Part shown: positions 26,693 through 35,789 of the stretch, one piece after another
Layout: every line of letters begins with the position of its first letter
Numbering within the stretch: the stretch's first letter is position 1
Origin: Chitinophagales bacterium
Lineage (GTDB): Bacteria > Bacteroidota > Bacteroidia > Chitinophagales > CAIODY01
Length of the DNA stretch: 64,000 bases
NCBI GenBank assembly: GCA_947449695.1
Contig: CANFST010000005.1
Location: forward strand, 29,108-93,107
Direction: 5' to 3'
The notes under the pieces: generated by a model
Told to the model about the DNA's origin: nothing
Database searches by the model: none
Seen by the model: only the letters and a program-made list of their open reading frames with translations
Translations under genes and position numbers: made by a program

Positions 26693-27484
26693 ATGCAAAA
26701 AGTATTAGTAAGCATTTTGTGCGTTTTATTGTTTCAGTTTAGCAATGCCCAGATGTTGCACGAAAAAGGTATGCATATTGAACATACTTCTTACAACGAA
26801 GCCTTTGCCAAAGCACGAAAAGAAAATAAATATTTTTTTATCGATTGCTTTACCACTTGGTGTGGACCTTGCAAAATGATGGCTGCAAATACTTTCACTG
26901 ATGATTCAGTTGGAAGATTTTTTAATCATTATTTTGTAAGTTATAAGCAAGATATGGAACATAATGAAGGACCACAGCTGGCTCCAATTTTTCATATTGA
27001 AGCGTACCCAACTTTTTTATTTATAAAACCAAATGGGGATATATTCTATAGAGCGATGGGTTATATGCCACCAAAAAATTTTCTTGATGCAGCAATTTTA
27101 GCATTGGGTGCCGATGCTAATATAGATTCATTGAAAGCAAAAGGCAAAAAGCAAAAATTATCTACTCATGATTTAATTTCAATTGTTCTGTTATCACAAA
27201 GGAAGCATTTGGATTATGAAAATTATTTGAATGATTATTTTGAATTACAGCCACAAAAAAACTGGAGTAGTTTTGAAAACTTTGATGTGATAAGAAATTA
27301 TTCTCAGAATATTTTATCGCCTGAAGTGCAATATTTAATTAAAAATAAAATTGATTTCGACAAGATATTTGGGAAAGAAGAAGTTGATAATGTTTTAAAA
27401 CGCATTGCTGGTGCTAATTCAACATCTGCTGATAAGAAAAAAGTAAAAGCCGCTCAAAAAATTTTAGAAGATTTGAGCAAGTAA
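26693..27484 (+). CDS. Exported thioredoxin-like protein
   Basis: A 263-residue protein with a signal peptide ending near residue 19 (FSNAQ) and a thioredoxin-fold domain with WCGPC at residues 56-60, a fully reducing or oxidising active site. A long C-terminal extension of about 130 residues has no recognised domain (KLSTHDLISIVLLSQRK ... KAAQKILEDLSK). It likely works in periplasmic disulfide chemistry. The paaD-like gene starts 3 bp after its stop, so the two share an mRNA. Confidence 0.85.
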   Translation: MQKVLVSILCVLLFQFSNAQMLHEKGMHIEHTSYNEAFAKARKENKYFFIDCFTTWCGPCKMMAANTFTDDSVGRFFNHYFVSYKQDMEHNEGPQLAPIFHIEAYPTFLFIKPNGDIFYRAMGYMPPKNFLDAAILALGADANIDSLKAKGKKQKLSTHDLISIVLLSQRKHLDYENYLNDYFELQPQKNWSSFENFDVIRNYSQNILSPEVQYLIKNKIDFDKIFGKEEVDNVLKRIAGANSTSADKKKVKAAQKILEDLSK

Positions 27485-27487
27485 AAT

Positions 27488-27982
27488 ATGCTAAGCGAAG
27501 ATGAAATTTATGCTGCTTTGCAAAATATTTCTGACCCTGAAATTCCGGTGATGAGTGTTTTGGATTTGGGCATGATTACTGGCGTTGATGTAAATGCAGA
27601 AAATGAAGCTGTCGTGAAAATGATTCCAACCTATGCGGCATGCCCGGCTACTTCATTTATAAAAAATCATATTGAGCAGCATTTAAAAAAAGAATTTCCT
27701 GACGAAAATATTTTTGTTGTAGTTGATAATTCCATTCACTGGGATACGAACCGAATGAGCGAAGCAGGAAAAGAAAAGTTGAAAAATTTTGGTATTGCTC
27801 CTCCAAGAAAACATGTTGGTGAAGTAACCAGCGAAATGTTATTGGGTGCAGAATGTCCACATTGCAAAAGTACTAATACAGTTTTGCGTTCTCCATTTGG
27901 TTCAACCTTGTGCCGAGCAATTCAGTTTTGTAAAAACTGCAACCAAACATTTGAACAGTTCAAACCTGTTGTGGCGGAATGA
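27488..27982 (+). CDS. paaD: PaaD-like Fe-S/zinc-ribbon protein
   Basis: A 164-residue protein whose N-terminal part is a MIP18/SufT-type domain (SDPEIPVMSVLDLGMI) and whose C-terminus is a zinc ribbon (CPHC near residue 122 and CKNC near 148), the architecture of PaaD, an accessory/Fe-S maturation protein linked to the phenylacetyl-CoA epoxidase. The catalytic genes paaABCE are not in this window, so its partner cannot be seen here; the immediate upstream partner is a thioredoxin-like gene. It ends at a terminator and is convergent with an acyl-CoA dehydrogenase. Confidence 0.8.
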   Translation: MLSEDEIYAALQNISDPEIPVMSVLDLGMITGVDVNAENEAVVKMIPTYAACPATSFIKNHIEQHLKKEFPDENIFVVVDNSIHWDTNRMSEAGKEKLKNFGIAPPRKHVGEVTSEMLLGAECPHCKSTNTVLRSPFGSTLCRAIQFCKNCNQTFEQFKPVVAE

Positions 27983-27983
27983 A

Positions 27984-28020
27984 AAAGCCTCCACAAAATG
28001 TGAAGGCTTTAAAGCTTTTT
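27984..28020. terminator. Hairpin terminator between convergent paaD-like and acyl-CoA dehydrogenase genes
   Basis: AAAGCCT-C-CACA and TGTG-A-AGGCTTT form an 11-pair stem with one mismatch and a 3-base loop, followed by AAAGCTTTTTT. It serves the forward paaD-like gene and possibly both directions. Confidence 0.65.
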
Positions 28021-28042
28021 TCTTAGAGTACTTTATGAAAAA

Positions 28043-29197
28043 TTATTTCAAAACACTTCTGCTGATTACAATTCTGTTTACTTCTGAAGTGCCTTCATAA
28101 ATCTGTGTAATTTTTGCATCTCTCATCAATCGTTCTACATGGTATTCTTTTACATAACCATAACCACCATGTACTTGAACCGCTTCCACTGTGGTTTTCA
28201 TAGCTACTTCACTGGCAAATACTTTTGCAATACTCCCACTTAAAGCATAATCTAAATGATTGTCTTTTTCCCAAGCCGACTTCAAACAAAGCAATCTTGC
28301 AGCTTCTATTTCAGTTGCCATATCAGCCAATTTAAATGCGATAGCTTGATGTTGATTAATTTCTTTACCAAATGCTTTTCTTTCTTTTGAATATTTTAAT
28401 GCTAATTCATAAGCGCCGCTGGCAATGCCCAATGCTTGCGATGCAATACCAATGCGGCCACCAGCCAATGTTTTCATGGCGAATGTAAATCCAAAACCAT
28501 CTTCACCAATTCTGTTTTCTTTTGGAACAATAACATCATTGAACAAAATCGAGTGAGTATCACTTCCTCTGATGCCCATTTTATTTTCCTTAGCACCAAC
28601 TGCAACGCCTTTCCAATTTTTTTCAACGATAAAAGCATTGATGCCTTTGTGACCTTTAGCCACATCCGTTTGTGCAATCACCAAATAATAGGTTGCACTA
28701 TTACCATTTGTAATCCAATTTTTTGTTCCATTTAAAATGTAATGGTCGCCTTTATCAATGGCAGTTGTGCGTTGTGATGTAGCATCAGAGCCAGCTTCAG
28801 GTTCGCTTAACAAAAATGCACCAATGCACAATTCGCCATCTTTCATGCCTTGTGCCAATGGTTTTAAATATTTTTCTTTCTGCGCTTCATTGCCATAAGT
28901 TTCTAAACCCCAGCAAACTAACGAGTTGTTTACGCTTACCGCAACAGAAACCGATGCATCAATTTTTGAAATTTCTTCCATCGCTAAAACATAGCTGATT
29001 GTATCCATTCCGCTGCCGCCATATTTTGGGTCAACCATCATGCCCAAAAAACCCAATTCAGCCAATTTCATTAATTGTTCTTTCGGAAATTTTTGATGTT
29101 CATCTCTTTCAATTACACCTGGCAAACATTCGTTTTGTGCAAAATCACGAGCAGCTTGTCTTACAGCTAATTGTTCTTCGTTCAATTCAAAATTCAT
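28043..29197 (-). CDS. Acyl-CoA dehydrogenase (short-chain/butyryl type)
   Basis: A 384-residue flavoenzyme of fatty-acid or branched-chain amino-acid beta-oxidation. It shows the N-terminal helical domain (NFELNEEQLAVRQAARDFAQ), the LSEPEAGSDA flavin-binding motif, the HGGYGYVKEYHVERLMRDA segment and the C-terminal IYEGTSEVNRI, whose Glu is the catalytic base of the short-chain/butyryl class. Length and all blocks are standard. Substrate specificity is not decided by sequence. The gene is flanked by terminators and appears monocistronic. Confidence 0.93.
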   Translation of the reverse strand: MNFELNEEQLAVRQAARDFAQNECLPGVIERDEHQKFPKEQLMKLAELGFLGMMVDPKYGGSGMDTISYVLAMEEISKIDASVSVAVSVNNSLVCWGLETYGNEAQKEKYLKPLAQGMKDGELCIGAFLLSEPEAGSDATSQRTTAIDKGDHYILNGTKNWITNGNSATYYLVIAQTDVAKGHKGINAFIVEKNWKGVAVGAKENKMGIRGSDTHSILFNDVIVPKENRIGEDGFGFTFAMKTLAGGRIGIASQALGIASGAYELALKYSKERKAFGKEINQHQAIAFKLADMATEIEAARLLCLKSAWEKDNHLDYALSGSIAKVFASEVAMKTTVEAVQVHGGYGYVKEYHVERLMRDAKITQIYEGTSEVNRIVISRSVLK

Positions 29198-29278
29198 TTC
29201 GTTGTTTTTTTATCGTTAAAATAAAACCCTTTTTAAAAAGGAACGCAAATATGCTAAAAAGTGTCGGGTTTTAAAACT

Positions 29279-29312
29279 AAAACGGCGAACATAAAAAAAT
29301 GTTCGCCGTTTT
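29279..29312 (-). terminator. Perfect hairpin terminator downstream of the PKD-repeat protein gene
   Basis: A perfect 14-bp inverted repeat, AAAACGGCGAACAT with its complement around a 6-base A/T loop. On the reverse strand the stem is followed by T-rich sequence. Confidence 0.75.
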
Positions 29313-29333
29313 ATAAGTTAAAATGTAGGAAAA

Positions 29334-32300
29334 TTATTCCATCACAATTTTCCCATTACCGATTTTTTTTCCATTGTTTTTTAATTCATAAAAATAAATT
29401 CCGCTGCTCAAATCATTTCGATTAATGCTGATGATATTTGTTTGATGAGAAAGCGTTTTTACTTTTTCACCCAAAATGTTCGTGATGATTAAATCTACAT
29501 CTGTTGAGCCTTTTAAGCCATCAATGCGAATGGTGGCAAATTGATTCATCGGGTTTGGTGCAACAGAAATAGTTGATAAATTACCATCAACAACATCATT
29601 CACTCCCAAAGCATAATCAATAGTGTTCACAGTAGTATTGGTTACTACTGCTGTGTTGAAATCAAAATAAATGTTAGCTGTGTTGTTTATGGCAGTGCTT
29701 TGCGATAAGCCATTTTTTAATTTTATTTTGTATTGCAAATAGCCGTGACTGTGAGGTTCATCATGATTGCTGTCTGGCAACATAATGTTTTGAAATTTCC
29801 AGGTTGCCATTCGTGTTGCGCTATCAATTAGTAAAGTATTATTGTTGCTGCTTTCTAACATTTGCAAAGTGTTTAAATCCAAATCAGCATCAATCACATC
29901 CTTGACAACAATATTCACAGCCGGTGCTGTACCAGTGTTTTGAAAGTTGATTGTGTAAGTCAATTCCTTTGCATTGTTTGGATTGATAGCTCCATTTGTT
30001 CCTTCACCAACTGGCGAAACTGTTTTTACATTCGGGTCGTAAGAACCAACCACAACTTGCGAATAGTTAGTGTTGTTATTTGCGGTATCTACATCTGTTC
30101 CGCTTGATAAAGTGATAATAGCATTGTGTTGTAAAACTGTTCCTAAAGCTACTGTTGAAGGCAAGTTCATCCAGATATGATTAGTAATATAAGCATTAGG
30201 TGCCAATGAACCAACTGCCCAACTGATTTGGTGTGCAGCAGAATTATTTGTCCCCAAAGTTGAACTGCTATAAGTCAATTGTGAATCATAATTAAATATA
30301 GCATTACCACTCAAAGTTGTGCTGCCAATGTTTTTTACTGTAACATAATAGTAGCCGCCAATGCCTGGCACAACAGTACTTGCAGGTGTGATATTTATCA
30401 TCAAATTATTACCTGAGGTAGCGTTGATGGCATGCACACCAAAATCATTATTCGGATAAATATTTGCGTTCGATGTGCTGACGTTATATTGAGTAGGAGC
30501 AGTAGTAATATTGTATCCAATCAAATTGCTCAATAATGGGTTGCAAGTGATGTTGAAATTTCCATTACCATGATACATCACGGCTGCATAATTTCCGTTC
30601 CAATCTGTCCAAACATGCTGACTCAATGAGTTGCCATAAAGGTCTACACGGATGTTGCTTCCATTGGCTTCGCCAGCATCTTGTATACTGTTACCATTGT
30701 TGTCAAAAAATACATGACCGCTTATAATAGATGAGGTATCCTGAAAACCAAAATCTAATCCACTGATAGTTTGATTGCCTGTGACTATTACTGAATAATG
30801 ATTCGTGTTGATGGGCAAAGTTTGATTGTAACCACCTAAATTATTATATGCAAAAATTGAATCGGTGCTTGGAGCAACCACCAATGAATAATTGCCCGAA
30901 GCATCTGTATGCTGATAAAGCGGATTGCCATTCAAATAAAATAATACCCATTGATTTGGGATGCCAAATTCGCCAGCATCATGAATGCCATTAGCATTAG
31001 CATCATTAAAAACATTGCCGCGTAAAGTATCTGCAATGGGTAACACCACATTAATATAATGCGAAATACTATCAAAACACGAAGCGGCATTTTGAATTTG
31101 CAAAGTAACTAAATGCATGCCAGCTGTTAAAAATTGATGAGATGGATTGGCAATATTATCACTGGTATTATCATCATAATACCAATTGTAAGAAGTTGGT
31201 GTGCCGAATGATGTATTGGTTAAATGGACTGTATCGCCACTCATAGTATAGTTGAAAGCCGCTTTGAGTGTGGTGTTCACAACTATGATTTGAGTTGTAG
31301 TATCGTAGCAACTATTAGCAGCATTGTAAGAAATTAACTGTGCAGTATCATTCCCCGAATTGGTGTAAGTATGATTTGAAGTCCAGCCACTGCCTGTCGT
31401 TCCATCACCATAATGCCAAGTGTAAGTATTGTTTGCAACATAATTAGAAGCATAAAAATAATAGTTCCCACCGCAGCCGTTGGCATTATAAGTAAATTGC
31501 GATTGACCAGCACATGGGCTACCACTTAATCCAGTAATTGTTATCGGTGCTACCATAAATGAATCTTGGCAGCCATTAGCATACACCAACATTTTAGGAT
31601 AATATGTGCCATTGCTGGTATAAGTGTGTGTGGTCGCAGCACTCGAATTCCAAGTAGCTATAGTGCCATCACCAAAGAACCATAAGTAAACTATAGAGCC
31701 ACTAACAACAGAGGCATACCCATTAAAATTATATGTAGAGCCACTTTGTAATGTTCCATAAGCAGACTGTATAGCAACACAAGGGGACATGTATAATCCA
31801 AAATTCAAATTAGCAATGTGTTGATTGCCTGTTCCATTTACGTGATAATAATTCTGCAAAAGCGGTGTGGTTTGAATATAGCCATAAGGTGCTGCAATAT
31901 AGACTGAATCAACGCTTGGGGCAACTGGTATAGAATAATTTCCATTGACATCAGAATAAACATAAGTTTGAAAACCATTATTTAAATCAATATGAACAAG
32001 CTGATTTGGAAAGCCTGTTTCGCCAGCATCTTTTACACCATTGTTGTTCGTGTCATTAAAAACAGTACCACTCAAAGTATCTGCATTCGGTATAGTGATG
32101 TTGAAATATTGTGTAAGCGTATCATAACAAGTCCCGTTTTGTACCATCAAATAAGCGCTGTGTAACCCACCTGTATAAAAAATTGCTGTAGCATTATTGG
32201 TATAATAATTTTGAATCCCATTATCAATTGCCCAAACAGTAGTGTTGAAGATGCCTGTGGAATTATTTGTTAAATGAACCGTATCACCATGAATGGTGTA

Positions 32301-32669
32301 GCTGAAAGCCCCTTTCAGCGTAATGTTCACAGCAATTGATTGCGTAAAACTATCGTAGCAATTGTTGCCTGAATTATGAGAAATTAATTGAACAGTATAA
32401 GTACTTGAGGTAGTATAAGTGTGAGAAAAATTAGTATTGCTACTGAATGGCGTGATAGTCCCATCGCCAAAATTCCAACTGTAGGTGTTGCCACTTACAT
32501 AGTTGGTAGCATTGCCACTACAAAATCCGCTGCAAGTGATATACGAAAATCCAAACTGTGCTTGTCCTGCGCATGGGCTTTGTGCCTTAGTTTGTGCTGT
32601 TGTAAAAACTAAAATGCTACTTAATAGCAACGTGAGTTTTTCAACTGAATAAATGATTTTATTTTTCAT
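29334..32669 (-). CDS. T9SS-secreted PKD/SdrD-type repeat protein
   Basis: A 1111-residue secreted protein: signal peptide (ends near residue 30), PKD-like domains (NFGDGT, WFFGDGT, HYGDGT hallmarks), SdrD-B-like modules with the calcium-site pattern GTVFNDTNNNGVKDAGE, a DUF11/conserved-repeat domain (YTINFQNTGTAPA) and a T9SS type A sorting domain (APNPMNQFATI ... LSSGIYFYELKNNGKKIGN). A large module starting SPCAGQ at residue 31 recurs starting SPCAGQ at residue 384, so roughly 300 residues were duplicated. It is expected to be exported through SprA and anchored or released at the cell surface; a surface/adhesion role is inferred. Confidence 0.88.
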   Translation of the reverse strand: MKNKIIYSVEKLTLLLSSILVFTTAQTKAQSPCAGQAQFGFSYITCSGFCSGNATNYVSGNTYSWNFGDGTITPFSSNTNFSHTYTTSSTYTVQLISHNSGNNCYDSFTQSIAVNITLKGAFSYTIHGDTVHLTNNSTGIFNTTVWAIDNGIQNYYTNNATAIFYTGGLHSAYLMVQNGTCYDTLTQYFNITIPNADTLSGTVFNDTNNNGVKDAGETGFPNQLVHIDLNNGFQTYVYSDVNGNYSIPVAPSVDSVYIAAPYGYIQTTPLLQNYYHVNGTGNQHIANLNFGLYMSPCVAIQSAYGTLQSGSTYNFNGYASVVSGSIVYLWFFGDGTIATWNSSAATTHTYTSNGTYYPKMLVYANGCQDSFMVAPITITGLSGSPCAGQSQFTYNANGCGGNYYFYASNYVANNTYTWHYGDGTTGSGWTSNHTYTNSGNDTAQLISYNAANSCYDTTTQIIVVNTTLKAAFNYTMSGDTVHLTNTSFGTPTSYNWYYDDNTSDNIANPSHQFLTAGMHLVTLQIQNAASCFDSISHYINVVLPIADTLRGNVFNDANANGIHDAGEFGIPNQWVLFYLNGNPLYQHTDASGNYSLVVAPSTDSIFAYNNLGGYNQTLPINTNHYSVIVTGNQTISGLDFGFQDTSSIISGHVFFDNNGNSIQDAGEANGSNIRVDLYGNSLSQHVWTDWNGNYAAVMYHGNGNFNITCNPLLSNLIGYNITTAPTQYNVSTSNANIYPNNDFGVHAINATSGNNLMINITPASTVVPGIGGYYYVTVKNIGSTTLSGNAIFNYDSQLTYSSSTLGTNNSAAHQISWAVGSLAPNAYITNHIWMNLPSTVALGTVLQHNAIITLSSGTDVDTANNNTNYSQVVVGSYDPNVKTVSPVGEGTNGAINPNNAKELTYTINFQNTGTAPAVNIVVKDVIDADLDLNTLQMLESSNNNTLLIDSATRMATWKFQNIMLPDSNHDEPHSHGYLQYKIKLKNGLSQSTAINNTANIYFDFNTAVVTNTTVNTIDYALGVNDVVDGNLSTISVAPNPMNQFATIRIDGLKGSTDVDLIITNILGEKVKTLSHQTNIISINRNDLSSGIYFYELKNNGKKIGNGKIVME

Positions 32670-32812
32670 GATATTTTGTTTTAAAATTGTTGATACAAAA
32701 TTGAGGGAACATTAGCACTTTTTATATTACAAAATTAAACAACTCTACCCACTCATTTCTAACTGATATTTTTTTAACCATTGTTATTATAAAAAAGCTT
32801 CAGCACTTTTTT

Positions 32813-32820
32813 TATTTTTG
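32813..32820 (+). promoter_or_regulatory. -7 element of the mtgA pair
   Basis: TATTTTTG matches TAnnTTTG exactly and ends 10 bases before the ATG at 32831. Confidence 0.4.
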
Positions 32821-32830
32821 AAACCAATTA

Positions 32831-33541
32831 ATGAAAAAAGTATTACAAAAAATAGGCAGATTTTTATGGCAATTTATTAAGTGGTATTTTATTATTACCA
32901 CTTTATGGGTTTTGCTGTATCGCTTTATCAATCCGCCTTTTACACCATTGATGATAATAAGATGGGTGGAAACAAAATTTGATAAAGATGAATCGAACAA
33001 CAAGATATTTTTCGAATGGCAATCACTAAAAAACATTTCACCATATATGCCTTTGGCAGTGATGAGCAGTGAAGACCAGCATTTTTTAATACATCATGGT
33101 TTTGATTTCGATGCGATAAAAACAGCTGTTGAATTCAATAAAACGCATCGGCAAAAAATTGGAGCCAGCACTATTTCGCAACAAGTAGCCAAAAATGTTT
33201 TCTTATTCCCTGCCCGAAATTTTGTTCGTAAAGGTTTAGAAGTTTACTTCACTTGTTTAATCGAATTGCTCTGGAATAAAAAACGAATCATGGAGGTATA
33301 TTTGAATGTGGTTGAGTTGAATAAAAACAGATTTGGTGTGCAGCAAGGTGGTTTATATGCTTTTAATACCTCTTCAAAAAATCTTTCAATGGCGCAGTGT
33401 GCAAGGCTGGCAGCCATTTTGCCCGGGCCAAGAATTTTTTCAGCAAAATTTCCTTCAGGTTATATTTTGATGCGACAATCGCAAATTGTTTATCAAATGC
33501 AAGTGTTGGGTATTGACGTAAGAAAAGAATTTGACTATTGA
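32831..33541 (+). CDS. mtgA: Monofunctional peptidoglycan glycosyltransferase
   Basis: A 236-residue inner-membrane GT51 enzyme that polymerises lipid II into glycan strands. One N-terminal transmembrane helix (about 13-29) precedes the catalytic domain with all GT51 motifs: SSEDQHF (catalytic Glu in EDQxF), GASTISQQVAKNVFL, RKGLEVY and KKRIMEVYLNVVE. No transpeptidase domain follows, so it is the MtgA type. Its stop codon TGA overlaps the TTG start of the next gene, so they are translationally coupled. Confidence 0.93.
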   Translation: MKKVLQKIGRFLWQFIKWYFIITTLWVLLYRFINPPFTPLMIIRWVETKFDKDESNNKIFFEWQSLKNISPYMPLAVMSSEDQHFLIHHGFDFDAIKTAVEFNKTHRQKIGASTISQQVAKNVFLFPARNFVRKGLEVYFTCLIELLWNKKRIMEVYLNVVELNKNRFGVQQGGLYAFNTSSKNLSMAQCARLAAILPGPRIFSAKFPSGYILMRQSQIVYQMQVLGIDVRKEFDY

Positions 33542-34353
33542 AATTTATTTTAAAGAATCATAACATCCAACAACTAACCAACCTCGATTTATTTAATCGT
33601 AGTTTTTTTTATGGGGATGGTTTTTTTGAAACCATTTTATATTGCAATGGAAAATTTCCACTATTAAAATTTCATTTTGAAAGAATAAAAAAGAGTTGCC
33701 AAATTTTAAATTTCGAATTTACTCAGCGTTTTACTTTTGAAGGTTTCGAAAACGAATTACAGCAATTAATTATTGCCAATAAAATTGAAAATATTGATTC
33801 TGTTGTGAAAATTAATTTCTTCAGAAATGGTGAAAGTGGCTATGCGCCTGTACTAAATTTGTTTTCTTATTACGCTCAAGTTAAAAACTGGCAGCCGAAA
33901 AATGCAAATTTGAAACTTTGTTTTTATGAAGATGAAAAAAAAGCAACAGGCAAATTAGCCAGCTTAAAAAGCGCAAGTGCTTTGATTTATGTAATGGCAG
34001 CACAGTTTTCGAAAAACAAAAATGTAGATGAAGCCATTGTGTTGAATACCGAAAATAATATTGCTGATTGCACCAACTATAATTTATTTTTTATTAAAAA
34101 TAGAACAATTTTTACCCCATCAATTAGCGATGGAGGAGTGGATGGAATTGGAAGAAAATTGGTGATTCAAAATTTTGAGGTGAAAGAAAAATCAGTTACC
34201 AGAAATGAATTACTTCAAGCCGATGAAATATTTGTAACTAATGCTGTAAGGCTCATTCAGCCCGTTATTCAGGTTGGTGATTTAGAATTTGAAATCAAAA
34301 AATCTACAAGTATGCAAAAGGAATTATTGCACAAACTTTATCACCACGGCTGA
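33538..34353 (+). CDS. Class IV aminotransferase / aminodeoxychorismate lyase-like PLP enzyme
   Basis: A 271-residue fold-type IV PLP enzyme. Features are the N-terminal RSFFYGDGFFET segment, a Lys in KSASALIYVMA that fits the Schiff-base site, and the family's NIADCTNYNLFFI and GVDGIGRKL PLP-phosphate segments. It could be a 4-amino-4-deoxychorismate lyase (PabC, for folate) or a branched-chain/D-amino-acid aminotransferase; sequence alone does not settle it. TTG start overlaps the mtgA stop. Its 3' end overlaps the convergent small lipoprotein gene by 30 bp. Confidence 0.78.
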   Translation: MKFILKNHNIQQLTNLDLFNRSFFYGDGFFETILYCNGKFPLLKFHFERIKKSCQILNFEFTQRFTFEGFENELQQLIIANKIENIDSVVKINFFRNGESGYAPVLNLFSYYAQVKNWQPKNANLKLCFYEDEKKATGKLASLKSASALIYVMAAQFSKNKNVDEAIVLNTENNIADCTNYNLFFIKNRTIFTPSISDGGVDGIGRKLVIQNFEVKEKSVTRNELLQADEIFVTNAVRLIQPVIQVGDLEFEIKKSTSMQKELLHKLYHHG

Positions 34354-34638
34354 AAGAGTATTGTTGTGATGAATGTTTAAAAATGTAATATTGATTGCTC
34401 CATCACCATTTCTTTTCAATACCTCTTCACGAAGTTTATCTAAATTCTTCTTTGAATTATCTGATATGGTGCCGATACTAATTAATCCAATTTCTTTGTA
34501 AGGTTGTGTGGGCTTTTCGGTGAAATATAATTTTACTTTTTCATTGGTATTATTGACATCAGAAACACTTATGAATTGTGTATCGAAGCAAGATGAGAAA
34601 ACCAATAGCATGGTGGTGATGAGCATAAAATTTTTCAT
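34324..34638 (-). CDS. Small putative lipoprotein
   Basis: A 104-residue protein with a lipobox-type signal peptide (MLLVFSSC, lipidated Cys at 17). The rest is a soluble domain with no recognised family. Its 3' end overlaps the convergent PLP-enzyme gene by 30 bp. Probably a real gene because the signal peptide is canonical. Confidence 0.55.
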   Translation of the reverse strand: MKNFMLITTMLLVFSSCFDTQFISVSDVNNTNEKVKLYFTEKPTQPYKEIGLISIGTISDNSKKNLDKLREEVLKRNGDGAINITFLNIHHNNTLSAVVIKFVQ

Positions 34639-34776
34639 GATAAAATGATTTTGATGAATTAGTACTTCAAAATTATTTTACAGGAATCATAATGAAATTC
34701 AATTAACACCAATTTAAGACATACATTTTCTTAATCCTAAAGTGTGTTAGGTTTAGGGAAATATTTTTTTAAAAAC

Positions 34777-35580
34777 TTATTTTGGCTTCTGAATTAAATA
34801 ATAACCAGTAGTCATGTTCAAAATTTTGAATGGAATTTTAATGAAATTTCTTGGGTAAAATAAATCGGCAATCACCACCCCATTTTGTTTACATAAATAT
34901 TCTATGCTTTTTCGTTGATAATAATTAATGTGTTCTTCAGGGTCATTAAACACATTTATTTTGGGGGTTAATTTTGCTTGAGTGAGCAAAAGCCACATCC
35001 AATCAACATTTGGAAGACCCAAAAAAAATATTCCCCCAGGTTTCAAAATAGTAATAATGTCAGCAAATAATTTATCAGGTTCGTAAACATGCTCTAAAAC
35101 CTGGTCGAGCCAAATTAAATCAAACGAATTAGCAGGATAATCTTTGGGGTCGAAAAATCCTTTTTTCACATTCAAATGCAATTCATCAATAGCATGATTT
35201 GCCGCAGCCACCAAAGGTTCTACACCAAAAGTTTCGTAACCATAGTTTTTGGCTACTTCCATGCTATAACCCAAACCACAACCGATGTCTAAAAATTTCC
35301 CTTCGTGTTTGATGCTCATTTTTGTCATTTTGTGCAACACATTGGTAATCTTATTTTGAGCTTTGGGTTTACGTTTCAAATACCAATCCATATCAAAATC
35401 ATCAAACTGACGTTGCGCCATAAATTCTTTTGGATGGGTAAACATCGTATGGCAATTATAGCAAGCATACAACGGAATAGGCACTGCAATTCTATTGCCC
35501 TGCAAATTTTTTATAAATTTTAAGGGCTGATGACAAACCCTGCAATTAGTCAATGTTTCCAAGCTGATATTTTTTTTCAA
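34777..35580 (-). CDS. Class I SAM-dependent methyltransferase with N-terminal zinc ribbon
   Basis: A 267-residue protein: a CxxC...CxxC zinc-ribbon segment near residues 13-44 (CRVC, CYNC) followed by a class I methyltransferase domain with SAM motif I FLDIGCGLGYS and LIWLDQVLEHV. The family includes many sugar- and small-molecule methyltransferases; no specific acceptor can be assigned. It diverges from atpG. Confidence 0.82.
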   Translation of the reverse strand: MKKNISLETLTNCRVCHQPLKFIKNLQGNRIAVPIPLYACYNCHTMFTHPKEFMAQRQFDDFDMDWYLKRKPKAQNKITNVLHKMTKMSIKHEGKFLDIGCGLGYSMEVAKNYGYETFGVEPLVAAANHAIDELHLNVKKGFFDPKDYPANSFDLIWLDQVLEHVYEPDKLFADIITILKPGGIFFLGLPNVDWMWLLLTQAKLTPKINVFNDPEEHINYYQRKSIEYLCKQNGVVIADLFYPRNFIKIPFKILNMTTGYYLIQKPK

Positions 35581-35756
35581 AAATAATCATTGCTTTAAAT
35601 TATTAACATAAAAAATTTGTTACACAATATACCATGACGCTATTTTAAAGCCTTGGGCTGTTGGATTGGAGAATTATTTTAAGGAAATTGGAGTTTAAGG
35701 CATTATTATTTTATTGCTAAAACCTCAATTTCTGCTTCAAAAAACATAATTTTTTT

Positions 35757-35764
35757 TATCTTCG
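35757..35764 (+). promoter_or_regulatory. Probable -7 element of atpG
   Basis: TATCTTCG matches TAnnTTYG and lies 25 bases before the ATG at 35790. No well-spaced TTG is seen. It supports a separate promoter for atpG. Confidence 0.45.
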
Positions 35765-35789
35765 CCCCTCATTTTAATAAAAACAGAAC

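Noticed and set aside
26717..27982. paaD-like gene as a general sufT
   Set aside because: The C-terminal double CxxC zinc ribbon is specific to PaaD-type proteins and is absent from SufT.
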